Shown here: piece by piece, positions 8,799-16,453 of the stretch | Layout: every line of letters starts with the position of its first letter | Numbering within the stretch: position 1 is the stretch's first letter | Source: CAZWHE01 sp964633825 | GTDB taxonomy: Bacteria > Planctomycetota > B15-G4 > CAYZWU01 | DNA: 32,411 nucleotides | NCBI GenBank assembly: GCA_964633825.1 | Contig: CAZWHE010000026.1 | Location: 1-32,411, forward strand | Direction of reading: 5' to 3' | Translations under genes and position numbers: made by a program | The notes under the pieces: model-generated | Seen by the model: the letters and a program-made list of their open reading frames with translations, nothing else | What the model was told of the DNA's origin: nothing | Databases searched by the model: none

Positions 8799-9047
8799 TG
8801 CGTAGCGGATTTTTTCACGCAAAAAGAAGGGGATAAGCAATGGTTCTCCCGGGCCACAAGGGGGCTCGGGCCTTCCTTGCTTACCCCCCACGCTCGCAAA
8901 GCCTCGCTATAAGGGGGGTGCGCTTAGCAAGCGCGTAGCGCTTGCCGGACGCTCCGGCCCGTGGTCCGGGCAAAGATCCTCAAAATATCCCCTTCTTTTG
9001 CGTGAAAAAACCGCTACGCGTCACCGCGCAGTGTGTCCCCTTTTTTT
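8776..9047. repeat. 272-bp element with long inverted arms (MITE/REP-like)
   Basis: Two copies of the dispersed repeat face each other. The left arm (8776-8836) begins with a G-run and ACACA and ends in AAGAAGGGGATA. The right arm (about 8987-9040) is its reverse complement with roughly four mismatches and two single-base indels over 55 nt. Beyond these strong arms the similarity weakens but continues to about 8860 and 8950. No transposase is encoded, so it would be a non-autonomous element or a REP-type pair mobilised in trans. It occupies most of the 386-nt gap between the TMTC-like and beta-helix genes and could also act as a very strong hairpin terminator. Confidence 0.8.
8927..8971 (+). 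repeat. Three consecutive small hairpins inside the inverted-arm element
   Basis: Hairpin 1 has an 8-bp perfect stem, GCAAGCGC (8927-8934) with GCGCTTGC (8938-8945) and loop GTA. Hairpin 2 is CCGGA (8945-8949) with TCCGG (8953-8957) and loop CGC. Hairpin 3 is GCCCG (8957-8961) with CGGGC (8967-8971). Hairpin 3 is also present at 58-72, so it belongs to the repeat unit. Confidence 0.7.
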
Positions 9048-9073
9048 GGCCCCTTTTCAAAATCTTACGCGTT

Positions 9074-9117
9074 GTTTATGCGGTCTCTGCGCAAGAATCG
9101 ACAATTCTTCCATAAAC
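9074..9117 (+). promoter_or_regulatory. Nested inverted repeat in the leader of the beta-helix gene
   Basis: An outer 7-bp stem, GTTTATG (9074-9080) with CATAAAC (9111-9117), encloses an inner perfect hairpin, AAGAAT (9093-9098) with ATTCTT (9104-9109) and loop CGACA. It lies in an AT-richer segment between the repeat element and the beta-helix start. It could be an operator or an RNA leader structure. No clear sigma70 promoter was seen here. Confidence 0.35.
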
Positions 9118-9184
9118 CGTGTGTTTTATTGAACACCTGTAATTTCGACTGAACTCGATTAGGTTTTTTCAGGGAGGAGGAGCC

Positions 9185-10900
9185 ATGAAAAAGAAAATGC
9201 TTGTTCAGATTGCGGGATCCGTCCTTTGTCTTCTTTTTCTCGGTGGAACGGCTTGGGGGGCGACTCTTTACGTTCCCGACCACTATTTAACGATTCAGGA
9301 TGCCATTATCGCGGCCTCGAACAGCGACGTCATCATCGTCCGGTGCGGAACCTATGTGGAGAACATCAATTTCATCGGCAAGGCGATCGCTCTTCAAAGC
9401 GAGTCCGGCCCGCAGGACACGACGATAGACGGAAACCAGACCGGAAGCGTGGTCGTTTTCAAAAACGGGGAAGGGCCGGACTCCGTCCTGGAGGGATTCA
9501 CGCTGACCAACGGGACGGGGAGTCAGTTCAGGCCCTACTCGCTCTCCGGCGGCGGGATCTTTTGTATCAGCTCCTCCCCCACGATTCTGAACAACATCAT
9601 CACCGGCAACAGCACGGATGGCGGCGGCGGGATCTACTGTTACGACTCCTCTCCCTTGATCAGCGGCAACACGATAAAAGAAAACAGCGTCGATTGGAGC
9701 GGAGGCGGGCTCTATTTAAACAATGGGTGTGCTTCGGCAATCGTCGAGAACAACACGATCACCAAGAACTCAGCGGGCCAAAGGGGAGGCGGCTTCTGTT
9801 TTGTTTCCTCCACCCCTCATTTCAGGAACAACGCCGTTTCCGACAACTCGGCTAAAAGAGGGGGCGGCGGCGATATTGACAGCCCAGGTTCTCCACTCAT
9901 CGAGAAGAATCTGTTTCTCGATAATTGGGTATCCGAATCATCGGGAGGCGGGGGTGGGATCTATATCTATAGCTCCTCCCCGAAAATCACAGGCAACCTC
10001 TTTTACAGAAACGATGGATATTTGGAGGGGGGAGCGCTCTGGTGCTCTTATTCGTCTCCGTTCATCACGAACAGCGTCTTCGTCTCGAACCACGCCAGAT
10101 TCGAAGGCGGAGCCATCCGCTGTGTCTGGTCAAATATCACGGTAACGAACTGCACTTTCTTTGCGAACTCCGCCCACGACAAAGGCGGCGCGATCTGCTG
10201 CTGGGACGAAACCACCTTGATCGTCACGAACTCGATCTTGCGAAACGATCACACTTCATGGGGAGGAAACGAGATCTGGATCAGCTCGTCGGTCTACAAT
10301 TTGCCTTCTAAACTGTTCATCGGGTATTCCAACCTGAAAGGGGGCCTGCTCTCCATTTACTATTCTTTGAGCACCATACTCCATTGGGGCGACGGCATGA
10401 TCGATGCGAATCCCCTCTACGCCGACACCTTTCTCGGAGACTTTCATCTCACATGGAATTCCCCCTGCCGGGACGCGGGTTACAACGGAGCGCCCTCTCT
10501 TCCCGACGAGGATTTCGAAGGGGATCCGCGAGTGGCGGACAATGTCGCCGACATAGGAGCCGACGAGTTCGACACTCACATATACACCATGGGAACAATC
10601 ACACCGGGCGGCACGATTCAGGTTCGCGTTATCGGCATGCCGAATATGCCGGTGACGGCCTACCTCGGTTCGGGGATCAAGGATCCACCCATGCTGTCGA
10701 TATATGGAGACATCCACCTTCTGCCGCCGCTGAAAGTCTACCTGTTCGAGACGACATCGGCCGACGGGATTGCCAAGGCCAAGCGCACGATTCCGCTCAC
10801 GTGGGTTCCGGGAGATAACTATCCGATCCAGGCGCTGGTCGGCCCGGTGGGCGGCAACGACACGGAGCTCTCCAACCTGATGATCATGACCCCAGAATAA
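9185..10900 (+). CDS. Secreted right-handed parallel beta-helix protein
   Basis: This 571-residue protein begins with a signal peptide (MKKK, a hydrophobic core and cleavage near TAWG-A). The start of the mature protein, YVPDHYLTIQDAI, is the usual entry into a pectate-lyase-like beta-helix. Residues about 110-390 form repeated rungs with GGGI/GGG and NNxI-xxN patterns (for example NNIITGN, ENNTITKN, GNLFYRN). A domain of about 95 residues follows ADIGADEFD, rich in beta structure, ending without an obvious sorting motif. A surface or carbohydrate-binding role is likely; no catalytic residues can be assigned. GGGAGGAGGAG gives a strong ribosome site. By eye its base composition is less GC-rich than its neighbours, a hint of transfer. 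It converges on the ABC operon. Confidence 0.85.
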   Translation: MKKKMLVQIAGSVLCLLFLGGTAWGATLYVPDHYLTIQDAIIAASNSDVIIVRCGTYVENINFIGKAIALQSESGPQDTTIDGNQTGSVVVFKNGEGPDSVLEGFTLTNGTGSQFRPYSLSGGGIFCISSSPTILNNIITGNSTDGGGGIYCYDSSPLISGNTIKENSVDWSGGGLYLNNGCASAIVENNTITKNSAGQRGGGFCFVSSTPHFRNNAVSDNSAKRGGGGDIDSPGSPLIEKNLFLDNWVSESSGGGGGIYIYSSSPKITGNLFYRNDGYLEGGALWCSYSSPFITNSVFVSNHARFEGGAIRCVWSNITVTNCTFFANSAHDKGGAICCWDETTLIVTNSILRNDHTSWGGNEIWISSSVYNLPSKLFIGYSNLKGGLLSIYYSLSTILHWGDGMIDANPLYADTFLGDFHLTWNSPCRDAGYNGAPSLPDEDFEGDPRVADNVADIGADEFDTHIYTMGTITPGGTIQVRVIGMPNMPVTAYLGSGIKDPPMLSIYGDIHLLPPLKVYLFETTSADGIAKAKRTIPLTWVPGDNYPIQALVGPVGGNDTELSNLMIMTPE

Positions 10901-10914
10901 GGAGGGGGGGGGTG

Positions 10915-10948
10915 ACTACGCGTCATCGCGCGGTGTGTCCCCCCCTTT
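10915..10948 (+). repeat. Dispersed GGGGACACA-type repeat, truncated copy C
   Basis: CTACGCGTCA, then CGCGC and GTGTGTCCCC, match 9014-9040 with two mismatches in about 27 nt. Only the GGGGACACA end of the unit is kept. It lies between the convergent beta-helix and ABC genes and encodes the last nine residues and TAG stop of the minus-strand ABC protein. Confidence 0.7.
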
Positions 10949-12724
10949 CCCGCGGATCAGCTCCTCGCGGTACTGCATCTGGTAGAGGCGGTAATAGAGA
11001 CCGCGCTGCGCCAGCAGCTCGTCGTGCGTTCCTTCCTCCTCTTTCCGGCCGTGGTGGAGAACGATGATCCGATCGGCGTTTCGGATCGTCGAGAGGCGGT
11101 GGGCGATGATGATCGATGTGCGCTGCCGTGTGATCTCTGCGGTGGCGGCCTGGATCAGGGATTCCGTCTCCGTGTCGATGCTGGCCGTGGCTTCGTCGAG
11201 AATCAGAATATCGGGATCGAAAGCCATGGCGCGAGCAAAGGAGAGGAGCTGCTTCTGGCCCGTCGAGAGGTTCTCGCCCCGCTCGGCCAGTTTCGAGTCG
11301 TATCCATCGGGAAGGTTTTCGATGAATGCGTGGGCGCGGGCGTTTTGGGCCGCCCTGATCATGCTCCCGTCGGGGATGCCGTCCTTGCCCAGACGGATGT
11401 TGTCGGCCACGCTCCGCGAAAAGATGAATGGATCCTGGAGCACGGTGACCATGGCGGATCGGAGCGACCTCTGGCCGATATCGCGGACATCCGCGCCGTT
11501 GACGAGAACGCGGCCTTCCTGCACGTCGTAGAACCGGGAGAGGAGGTTGATCACCGTCGACTTGCCCGCCCCCGTGTGGCCCACGAGAGCGACGGCTTCA
11601 CCCCGGTTCACGCCGAAGCTGACGCTGTGAAGAACGGGATTGTCCGGATTATAGCCGAAGGTGACGTTGTCGAAGACCACGCTCTCAACGGGCAAAGCGA
11701 GCACCTTCGGGTCGTGCCGGTCGAGGACTTCCGGTTTTGTGTCGAGCAGCTTGAAGATCCTTTCCGACGAAACCACGGCGGACTGGAGGATGGAGTACTT
11801 CTCGGCCAGGTCGGCCACGGGCCGGAAGAACATCTCGAGGTAGCGGATGAAGGCGAAGACGACTCCGAAGGTGAGCGCGCCCGTTCCCACGGCTTCGCCT
11901 CCCTTGAGGATGACGAGAGCGAGCGCCGCTGCGGACAGGACTTCCACGATCGGAAAGAAGAGGGCGAAGTGGAGGATCGTCCGCTCGTGGGCCGCCCTGT
12001 GGTCCCGGTTGATGCCGTCGAAGATTTCGAAGTTCTTCTTCTCCCGGAGAAAGAGCTGGACCGTTTTCATTCCCGTGATGTTTTCCTGGAGGTTGGAATT
12101 GATTCGGGCCAGGTGGAACCGGATGTCGTCGAAACCCTTCCGGATCCTGCGGCGGAAAACGAACGTGACGGCCACGAGAATAGGCAGGATCAGGAATGTC
12201 CAGAGAGCCAGAGTCGTATCGAGCATGACCATGGCGGCCACGATCCCGGCGATGAGGAAGATGTCGCCGAAGATGGCGACAAGACCTTCGGTGAAGAGCT
12301 GGTTCAGGTTTTCCACGTCGCTGGTGACGCGCGTGACGATCCGGCCCACGGGGTTGCGGTCGAAGTAGGAGATCGACAGTTTCTGGAGGTGGTCGAAAAT
12401 GATATTGCGCAGCCTGAACATGACCTTCTGTCCCAGCATCTGGGTGCACAGCGTCTGGGCGAAATGGCAGAGGAAGTCGAGGATCAGGACGCCGAGAAAT
12501 AGGAGGGCCGTCACCTTCAGCCCGTCGTAATCCCCCTTGAGGATGTTGTCGTCGATGGCGATCTTGATGATCCACGGCCCGGCGGCGGACGTGATCGCCG
12601 TGAGAATGATGAGGGCGAAGGCGGCCGCAACGAGATGGGTCCAGGGCTTGGCAAAAGTGAAGAGACGCCAGAGGAGCTTGAAGTCCACTTGCTGCTTATC
12701 GGACCTGTCCCTTTCCATCTTCAT
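10916..12724 (-). CDS. ABC exporter half-transporter, canonical ATPase subunit
   Basis: This 602-residue protein has an N-terminal six-helix ABC exporter domain and a C-terminal nucleotide-binding domain. Walker A carries K388 in GHTGAGKST. The signature motif is degenerate, L486-S-T-G-Q. Walker B ends in D-E511, with the catalytic glutamate present. This is the pattern of the subunit that pairs with a partner having a degenerate Walker B, as in TM287/288 or BmrCD. It follows its partner with a 4-nt ATGA overlap. The cargo may be drugs, lipids or peptides; sequence does not say. The C-terminal GGDTPRDDA is encoded by a repeat copy rather than ancestral sequence. Confidence 0.93.
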   Translation of the reverse strand: MKMERDRSDKQQVDFKLLWRLFTFAKPWTHLVAAAFALIILTAITSAAGPWIIKIAIDDNILKGDYDGLKVTALLFLGVLILDFLCHFAQTLCTQMLGQKVMFRLRNIIFDHLQKLSISYFDRNPVGRIVTRVTSDVENLNQLFTEGLVAIFGDIFLIAGIVAAMVMLDTTLALWTFLILPILVAVTFVFRRRIRKGFDDIRFHLARINSNLQENITGMKTVQLFLREKKNFEIFDGINRDHRAAHERTILHFALFFPIVEVLSAAALALVILKGGEAVGTGALTFGVVFAFIRYLEMFFRPVADLAEKYSILQSAVVSSERIFKLLDTKPEVLDRHDPKVLALPVESVVFDNVTFGYNPDNPVLHSVSFGVNRGEAVALVGHTGAGKSTVINLLSRFYDVQEGRVLVNGADVRDIGQRSLRSAMVTVLQDPFIFSRSVADNIRLGKDGIPDGSMIRAAQNARAHAFIENLPDGYDSKLAERGENLSTGQKQLLSFARAMAFDPDILILDEATASIDTETESLIQAATAEITRQRTSIIIAHRLSTIRNADRIIVLHHGRKEEEGTHDELLAQRGLYYRLYQMQYREELIRGKGGDTPRDDA

Positions 12725-14589
12725 GCGTCGGGTCCCTCGATCTCGCTCTCCAGGCGCTGCTGTTCGACCATGTGGGCATAGATCCCGCCGGCCCGGACGA
12801 GGTCGTCGTGCCGGCCCCTCTCTTCGATCGCGCCGTTTCGCAAAACCAGGATCTGGTCGGCGTGCCTCACGGCCGAGATCCGGTGCGAGACAATGATCAC
12901 CGTCCGTTCCCGCGAAAAGGCCTTGATGTTTTGAAGGATCTTCTCCTCCGTTCGGGTGTCCACGGCGGAAAGAGCGTCGTCGAGAACGAGGGCGGACGGA
13001 TCTTTGAGAAGAGCGCGCGCGATCGCCGTTCTCTGCTTCTGCCCGCCCGAGAGGTTGATGCCCCGTTCGCCGAGGAGGGTTTCGTACCCGTCGGGAAGAG
13101 CGACGATCTCTTCGTGGAAAGCCGCCATCTCGGCGACTTCGCGGACAGAGTGCGCGGTAACTTCAGGCCGCGCGAAGGAGATGTTGGCGCCCACCGTATC
13201 GGAAAAGAGAAAAGTCTCCTGGGGCACGAAACCGAAAGCGTCCCTCAGACTCTCCAGCGTGATCGTGTTGATCTCCCGGCCGTCCACGAATATGGCGCCT
13301 TCCTCCGCGGGGTAGAGGCGAACCAGGAGGTTGAGCAGCGTCGTTTTTCCCGAGCCCGTGGGCCCGATGACGGCCGTGGTCATTCCCCTCTCGATCACGG
13401 CGGAAACCCTGTTCAGAACAAGCTGTCCCTCCGGGGTGTAGCGGAAGCTGAGGTCGCGGATCTCGATGCGGCGGCCCCCCTTCTCCTCGAGGTCGTCTCC
13501 GAGGGGAAGGGCCTTCTCCCCGTCGCGGATCAGGGGCTCTGTTTCCAGGATCTTTTCGATGCGCTTCAACGATGCGGAGCCGCGCTGGAAGAGGGACGTG
13601 ACCCAGCCCACGGCGATGGCGGGCCAGACGAGCATGGAGAGGTACATGGCAAAGGCCGTGAACCCGCCCACGGTGATCTTGCCGTCCATGATGAACCGCC
13701 CCCCGGCAAAGAGCATGAGCAAAGTTCCCAGGCCGACGATGGCGATCACGGCCGGGCGGAATGCGCTGTGAACGAGGAGGTAGCTTCTGTTGAGCCGGAC
13801 GTACTCCCCGTTCGATTCGGCGAAGAGCTCTTTTTCGTGCTCTTCCTGCGAGTAGGACCGGATCACCCTGGCGCCGGCCAGGTTCTCCTGGATGCGGGCG
13901 GTGAGAACGCCGAACTGGGCCTGGATCTTTTCGAAGCGCCTGTGAATGGCGCCGGCGAAGCGGAAGACCACAACGGCCATCACGGGAAGCGTTGTCAGCG
14001 AGATCAGGGTGAGCATGGGGCTGATCAGGAGGAGGTTGACGATGACGAAGCTCCCCGTAACGAGGGTATTCACTCCATACATGATTCCGGGACCGAGGAG
14101 CTGGCGGACCGCCGCGAGGTCGTTCGTGGAGACGGCCATCAGGTCGCCCGTGGGCCGGGAGTGGAAAAAGGCCGGTCCGAACCGCTGGAAGTGGCGGAAG
14201 AGGTCGTTCCGCATGTCTGTCTCGATGCGGCGCGAGGCGAAGATGATGAGGCGCCGCGTGAGAAAGAGAAAGACCCCGCGCCCGATCATAACGAGCACCA
14301 TGCCGCAGGCGCAGAAGGCGAGAAGGGAAAGGTCGGGAGAGAAACCGACATCGCCGGCGGGTACGCCGAAGTCGCCGGCGGGTACGCCGAAGTCGCCGGC
14401 GGGTACGCCGAAGTCGCCGGCGGGTACGCCGAAGTCGCCGGCCGGCTCCAGGCTGTCCAGCGCCCGCTGGACCAGCCGCGGCTTGATGATCTGGAACGCC
14501 GTGGCCAGGACGGTGGCGGCCGCGCCGTAGAGATAAGGACGGCGGTAGTTCTTCAGCCACGGTCCGAGGTCGCTGAGGACCTTCATCAT
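12721..14589 (-). CDS. ABC exporter half-transporter, degenerate-site subunit with heptapeptide array
   Basis: This 622-residue protein has six membrane helices followed by an ATPase domain. Walker A carries K415 in GPTGSGKTT and the signature L513-S-G-G-Q is canonical. Walker B reads LVLD537-D538, so the catalytic glutamate is replaced by aspartate. That is characteristic of one half of heterodimeric exporters and matches the downstream subunit. Between the first and second membrane helices (about residues 48-80) the sequence contains four tandem GDFGVPA repeats, absent from normal exporters and encoded by a 21-bp tandem array. Its start overlaps the adenosyltransferase stop by 4 nt. The insertion is in frame and the rest of the gene looks intact, so the protein is probably functional. 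Confidence 0.93.
   Translation of the reverse strand: MMKVLSDLGPWLKNYRRPYLYGAAATVLATAFQIIKPRLVQRALDSLEPAGDFGVPAGDFGVPAGDFGVPAGDFGVPAGDVGFSPDLSLLAFCACGMVLVMIGRGVFLFLTRRLIIFASRRIETDMRNDLFRHFQRFGPAFFHSRPTGDLMAVSTNDLAAVRQLLGPGIMYGVNTLVTGSFVIVNLLLISPMLTLISLTTLPVMAVVVFRFAGAIHRRFEKIQAQFGVLTARIQENLAGARVIRSYSQEEHEKELFAESNGEYVRLNRSYLLVHSAFRPAVIAIVGLGTLLMLFAGGRFIMDGKITVGGFTAFAMYLSMLVWPAIAVGWVTSLFQRGSASLKRIEKILETEPLIRDGEKALPLGDDLEEKGGRRIEIRDLSFRYTPEGQLVLNRVSAVIERGMTTAVIGPTGSGKTTLLNLLVRLYPAEEGAIFVDGREINTITLESLRDAFGFVPQETFLFSDTVGANISFARPEVTAHSVREVAEMAAFHEEIVALPDGYETLLGERGINLSGGQKQRTAIARALLKDPSALVLDDALSAVDTRTEEKILQNIKAFSRERTVIIVSHRISAVRHADQILVLRNGAIEERGRHDDLVRAGGIYAHMVEQQRLESEIEGPDA
14353..14442. repeat. 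21-bp tandem array of in-frame palindromic units in the ABC exporter gene
   Basis: Four identical 21-bp units start at 14353, 14374, 14395 and 14416, with a partial fifth from 14437. Plus-strand composition of a unit is GCC, then GGCG-GGTA-CGCC (a 4-bp hairpin), then GAAGTC. Read on the gene strand each unit gives seven residues, GDFGVPA. The unit aligns with the 24-bp units at 15902-15925 and 21240-21263 apart from one missing stem triplet. Perfect identity suggests recent expansion, so copy number may vary between strains. Confidence 0.9.
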
Positions 14590-15140
14590 TGCGGGTGTCT
14601 CGGGGAAATGCCGGCCTCTTTTTCCTCGAGGCGCGCCATGAGGAAAAGGAGGTCGGAGAGACGGTTGAGAAGAGCCGGGATGTTCCTGTTGGCCGGACTC
14701 TCCTTGGCGCTGATTCGAGCGAAGGCCCGCTCGGCGCGACGCACCACGGTGCGGGCCACGTCGAGGAGGGCCGATGTTTCCGACTCGCCGGGGAGAACGA
14801 ACTTTGCGGGGAGCTCAAGGAAGCTTTCGATTTCGTCGATTCTGCCCGAAACCTTCTTCACGTCTTCGGGAGCGAGCTTTCTTTTGAGAAGCTTCTCCTT
14901 CCCCTTGGGACAGGCCAGTTCCGAGTTGACGACGTAGATGAGGTTCTGGAGCTCGAGCAGCCCTTCCTTCAGCAAGGGCAGCTCTGTCTTGGCCCGAGCC
15001 AGCCCGATGAAAGCCGAAGCCTCGTCGAGCGCGCCGTACGCCTCGGGCCGCGCCGTGCCCTTGCCTGTTCGTGATCCGTCGAGGAGGGATGTCTCTCCCT
15101 CGTCCCCCCGGCCCGTTGTGATCGATCGCTTTTTCGCCAT
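14586..15140 (-). CDS. pduO: PduO-type ATP:cob(I)alamin adenosyltransferase
   Basis: This 184-residue cytoplasmic enzyme transfers the adenosyl group of ATP to cob(I)alamin, making adenosylcobalamin. The N-terminal ATP-binding motif T9-G-R-G-D-E-G-E-T-S is clear. The PduO-type motifs PEAYGALDEASAFIG, VARTVVRRAER and NRLSDLLFLMAR follow in the usual order and spacing. The length is typical of a stand-alone enzyme. It heads a minus-strand operon; its stop overlaps the start of the first ABC gene (ATGA at 14589-14586). No B12-dependent enzyme or corrin biosynthesis gene is visible nearby, so the link to the exporter is unexplained. The gene symbol denotes the family type, not a propanediol operon. 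Confidence 0.92.
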   Translation of the reverse strand: MAKKRSITTGRGDEGETSLLDGSRTGKGTARPEAYGALDEASAFIGLARAKTELPLLKEGLLELQNLIYVVNSELACPKGKEKLLKRKLAPEDVKKVSGRIDEIESFLELPAKFVLPGESETSALLDVARTVVRRAERAFARISAKESPANRNIPALLNRLSDLLFLMARLEEKEAGISPRHPQ

Positions 15141-15274
15141 GCCGGACTTTCTTCTTGTTTCGGGCCAACGAATTTTTTCTGTAACTCCTTGTTTTTAACT
15201 GTAGACCAGGGGTGGAGGCAAGTGCTTTTCGATGGCTTGTGGGCAGGCCGGACCGGAAATAATCGGGAGTCGTG

Positions 15275-16315
15275 ATGAACAGCAGAGAGAAGATCGAAAA
15301 GATCGGTTTCGGGTTCATGGAGGCGAGATTGCTGATCACGGCTGTGGAGCTCGATCTCTTCACGGCGATCGGCGGATCGGGGCGGAGCGTTTCAGAGACC
15401 GCCGCCCTCACCGGAACGAAAAAAGCGCCCCTCGAACGTCTGCTCAACGCCTTGGCCATGATGAAGCTCCTTGTCAAGAGGCGGGGCTGTTTCAAGAACA
15501 GCGCCGCGGCCCGGCGCCATCTCACGGCCGGCTCGCCCGAGCCGCTCGGCGACATCGTGCGCCACTACGGTTCCATGTGGAAGAACTGGAGCTCCCTCAC
15601 CCCGATCGTGAGAACGGGACGCGTTCCGGTCCGGAAGAAGAGCGCGAGCGACACGAAAAGCTTCATCCGCGGCATGTCGAACGTGGCCGCGCCCGTTGTC
15701 GACGAGACGGCCCGGGCCCTTTCGCGGGAGCTCGGCCGATCGCGGCGCGTGCTCGACCTGGGGGGCGGTCCGGGGACTTATGCCCGCTGTTTCGCGAAGA
15801 AACATCCCCGGCTGACGGCAACGGTGATGGATCTTCTCGATGTTCTTGAAATCGCCGACACCTGCGGTGTCGAAATCGCCGACACCTGCGGTGTCGAAAT
15901 CGCCGGCTCCTACGGAGCCGAAGCCGCCGGCCGAGCGTCTCTCGGAAAGAGGGTGAAGTTCACGCCGGGCGACGTCCTGACGCGGTCATCTTTCGGCCGC
16001 GGGTATGACCTCGTCTTTCTCTCCAACTTCGTTCACTGTTTCAAGCCGGACGATGCGCGGGAGATCATCGCCAAATCGGCCCGGGCCGTGCGTCGCGGCG
16101 GATGGGTGGCCGTCAAGGAGTTCTGCCTCGAAAGGGACGGGACAGCTCCCCCCTTTTCGGCTCTTTTTTCGATCAACATGCTCGTGGCCGACGCCGGAGA
16201 CGCCTACCCGATGAAGCGGCTCGAGGAGTGGATGTCGCGCGCCGGTCTCGGCCGGTTCCGCAAGCACGGTCCCATCGGCGTCAACTCCGTCCTCGTGGTG
16301 GGAAAGAGGTTGTAG
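15275..16315 (+). CDS. SAM-dependent O-methyltransferase family protein
   Basis: This 346-residue protein combines an N-terminal winged-helix dimerisation domain (about 1-90) with a class I methyltransferase domain, as in the plant-type O-methyltransferase family 2 (PF00891-like). The SAM-binding loop is D161-L-G-G-G-P-G167 and the acidic end of strand 2 is VMDL. FTPGDVL and the later HCFKPDDAREI segment also match. Between VLEIA and LGKRVKF it carries about 28 extra residues (192-219) encoded by palindromic units, where relatives have a short helix. ATG 15275 is chosen over GTG 15272 because GGGAG at 15265-15269 is 5 nt upstream. The substrate is unknown. It stands alone, divergent from the adenosyltransferase. 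Confidence 0.87.
   Translation: MNSREKIEKIGFGFMEARLLITAVELDLFTAIGGSGRSVSETAALTGTKKAPLERLLNALAMMKLLVKRRGCFKNSAAARRHLTAGSPEPLGDIVRHYGSMWKNWSSLTPIVRTGRVPVRKKSASDTKSFIRGMSNVAAPVVDETARALSRELGRSRRVLDLGGGPGTYARCFAKKHPRLTATVMDLLDVLEIADTCGVEIADTCGVEIAGSYGAEAAGRASLGKRVKFTPGDVLTRSSFGRGYDLVFLSNFVHCFKPDDAREIIAKSARAVRRGGWVAVKEFCLERDGTAPPFSALFSINMLVADAGDAYPMKRLEEWMSRAGLGRFRKHGPIGVNSVLVVGKRL
15848..15928 (+). repeat. 24-bp palindromic units in frame in the methyltransferase gene
   Basis: Two identical 24-bp units (15848-15871 and 15872-15895) consist of GAAATC, GCC and a hairpin GACACC-TGC-GGTGTC. A third follows with GAAATC, GCC and hairpin GGCTCC-TAC-GGAGCC (15896-15919), then GAAGCC and GCCGG. Stem positions 2 and 4 change on both sides between copies, keeping perfect pairing. 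The protein reads EIADTCGV twice, then EIAGSYGA. Confidence 0.9.
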
Positions 16316-16360
16316 GCCTCATTATTGCCCGGAAATCCCGCCCGGCCGCACTGCTTTTCC

Positions 16361-16389
16361 TTGAACAATCCGGCCTTCTTCGATATGAT
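16361..16389 (+). promoter_or_regulatory. Sigma70-type promoter for the isocitrate dehydrogenase gene
   Basis: TTGAAC (16361-16366) and TATGAT (16384-16389) are separated by 17 nt, the ideal spacing. Transcription would begin near 16396, giving a leader of about 58 nt that ends in the ribosome site AAGGAG at 16442-16447. Confidence 0.55.
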
Positions 16390-16453
16390 CGACTTTTCGT
16401 ATCCTGATCAAAAAAGGGCAATTGTTCTATAAGTCACGGTAAAGGAGAACGAG

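Noticed and set aside
12772..14937. 721-residue open frame antisense to the ABC exporter and adenosyltransferase genes
   Set aside because: Composition is low-complexity charged sequence without motifs; long antisense frames are expected opposite high-GC genes, and the sense genes have full catalytic motifs.
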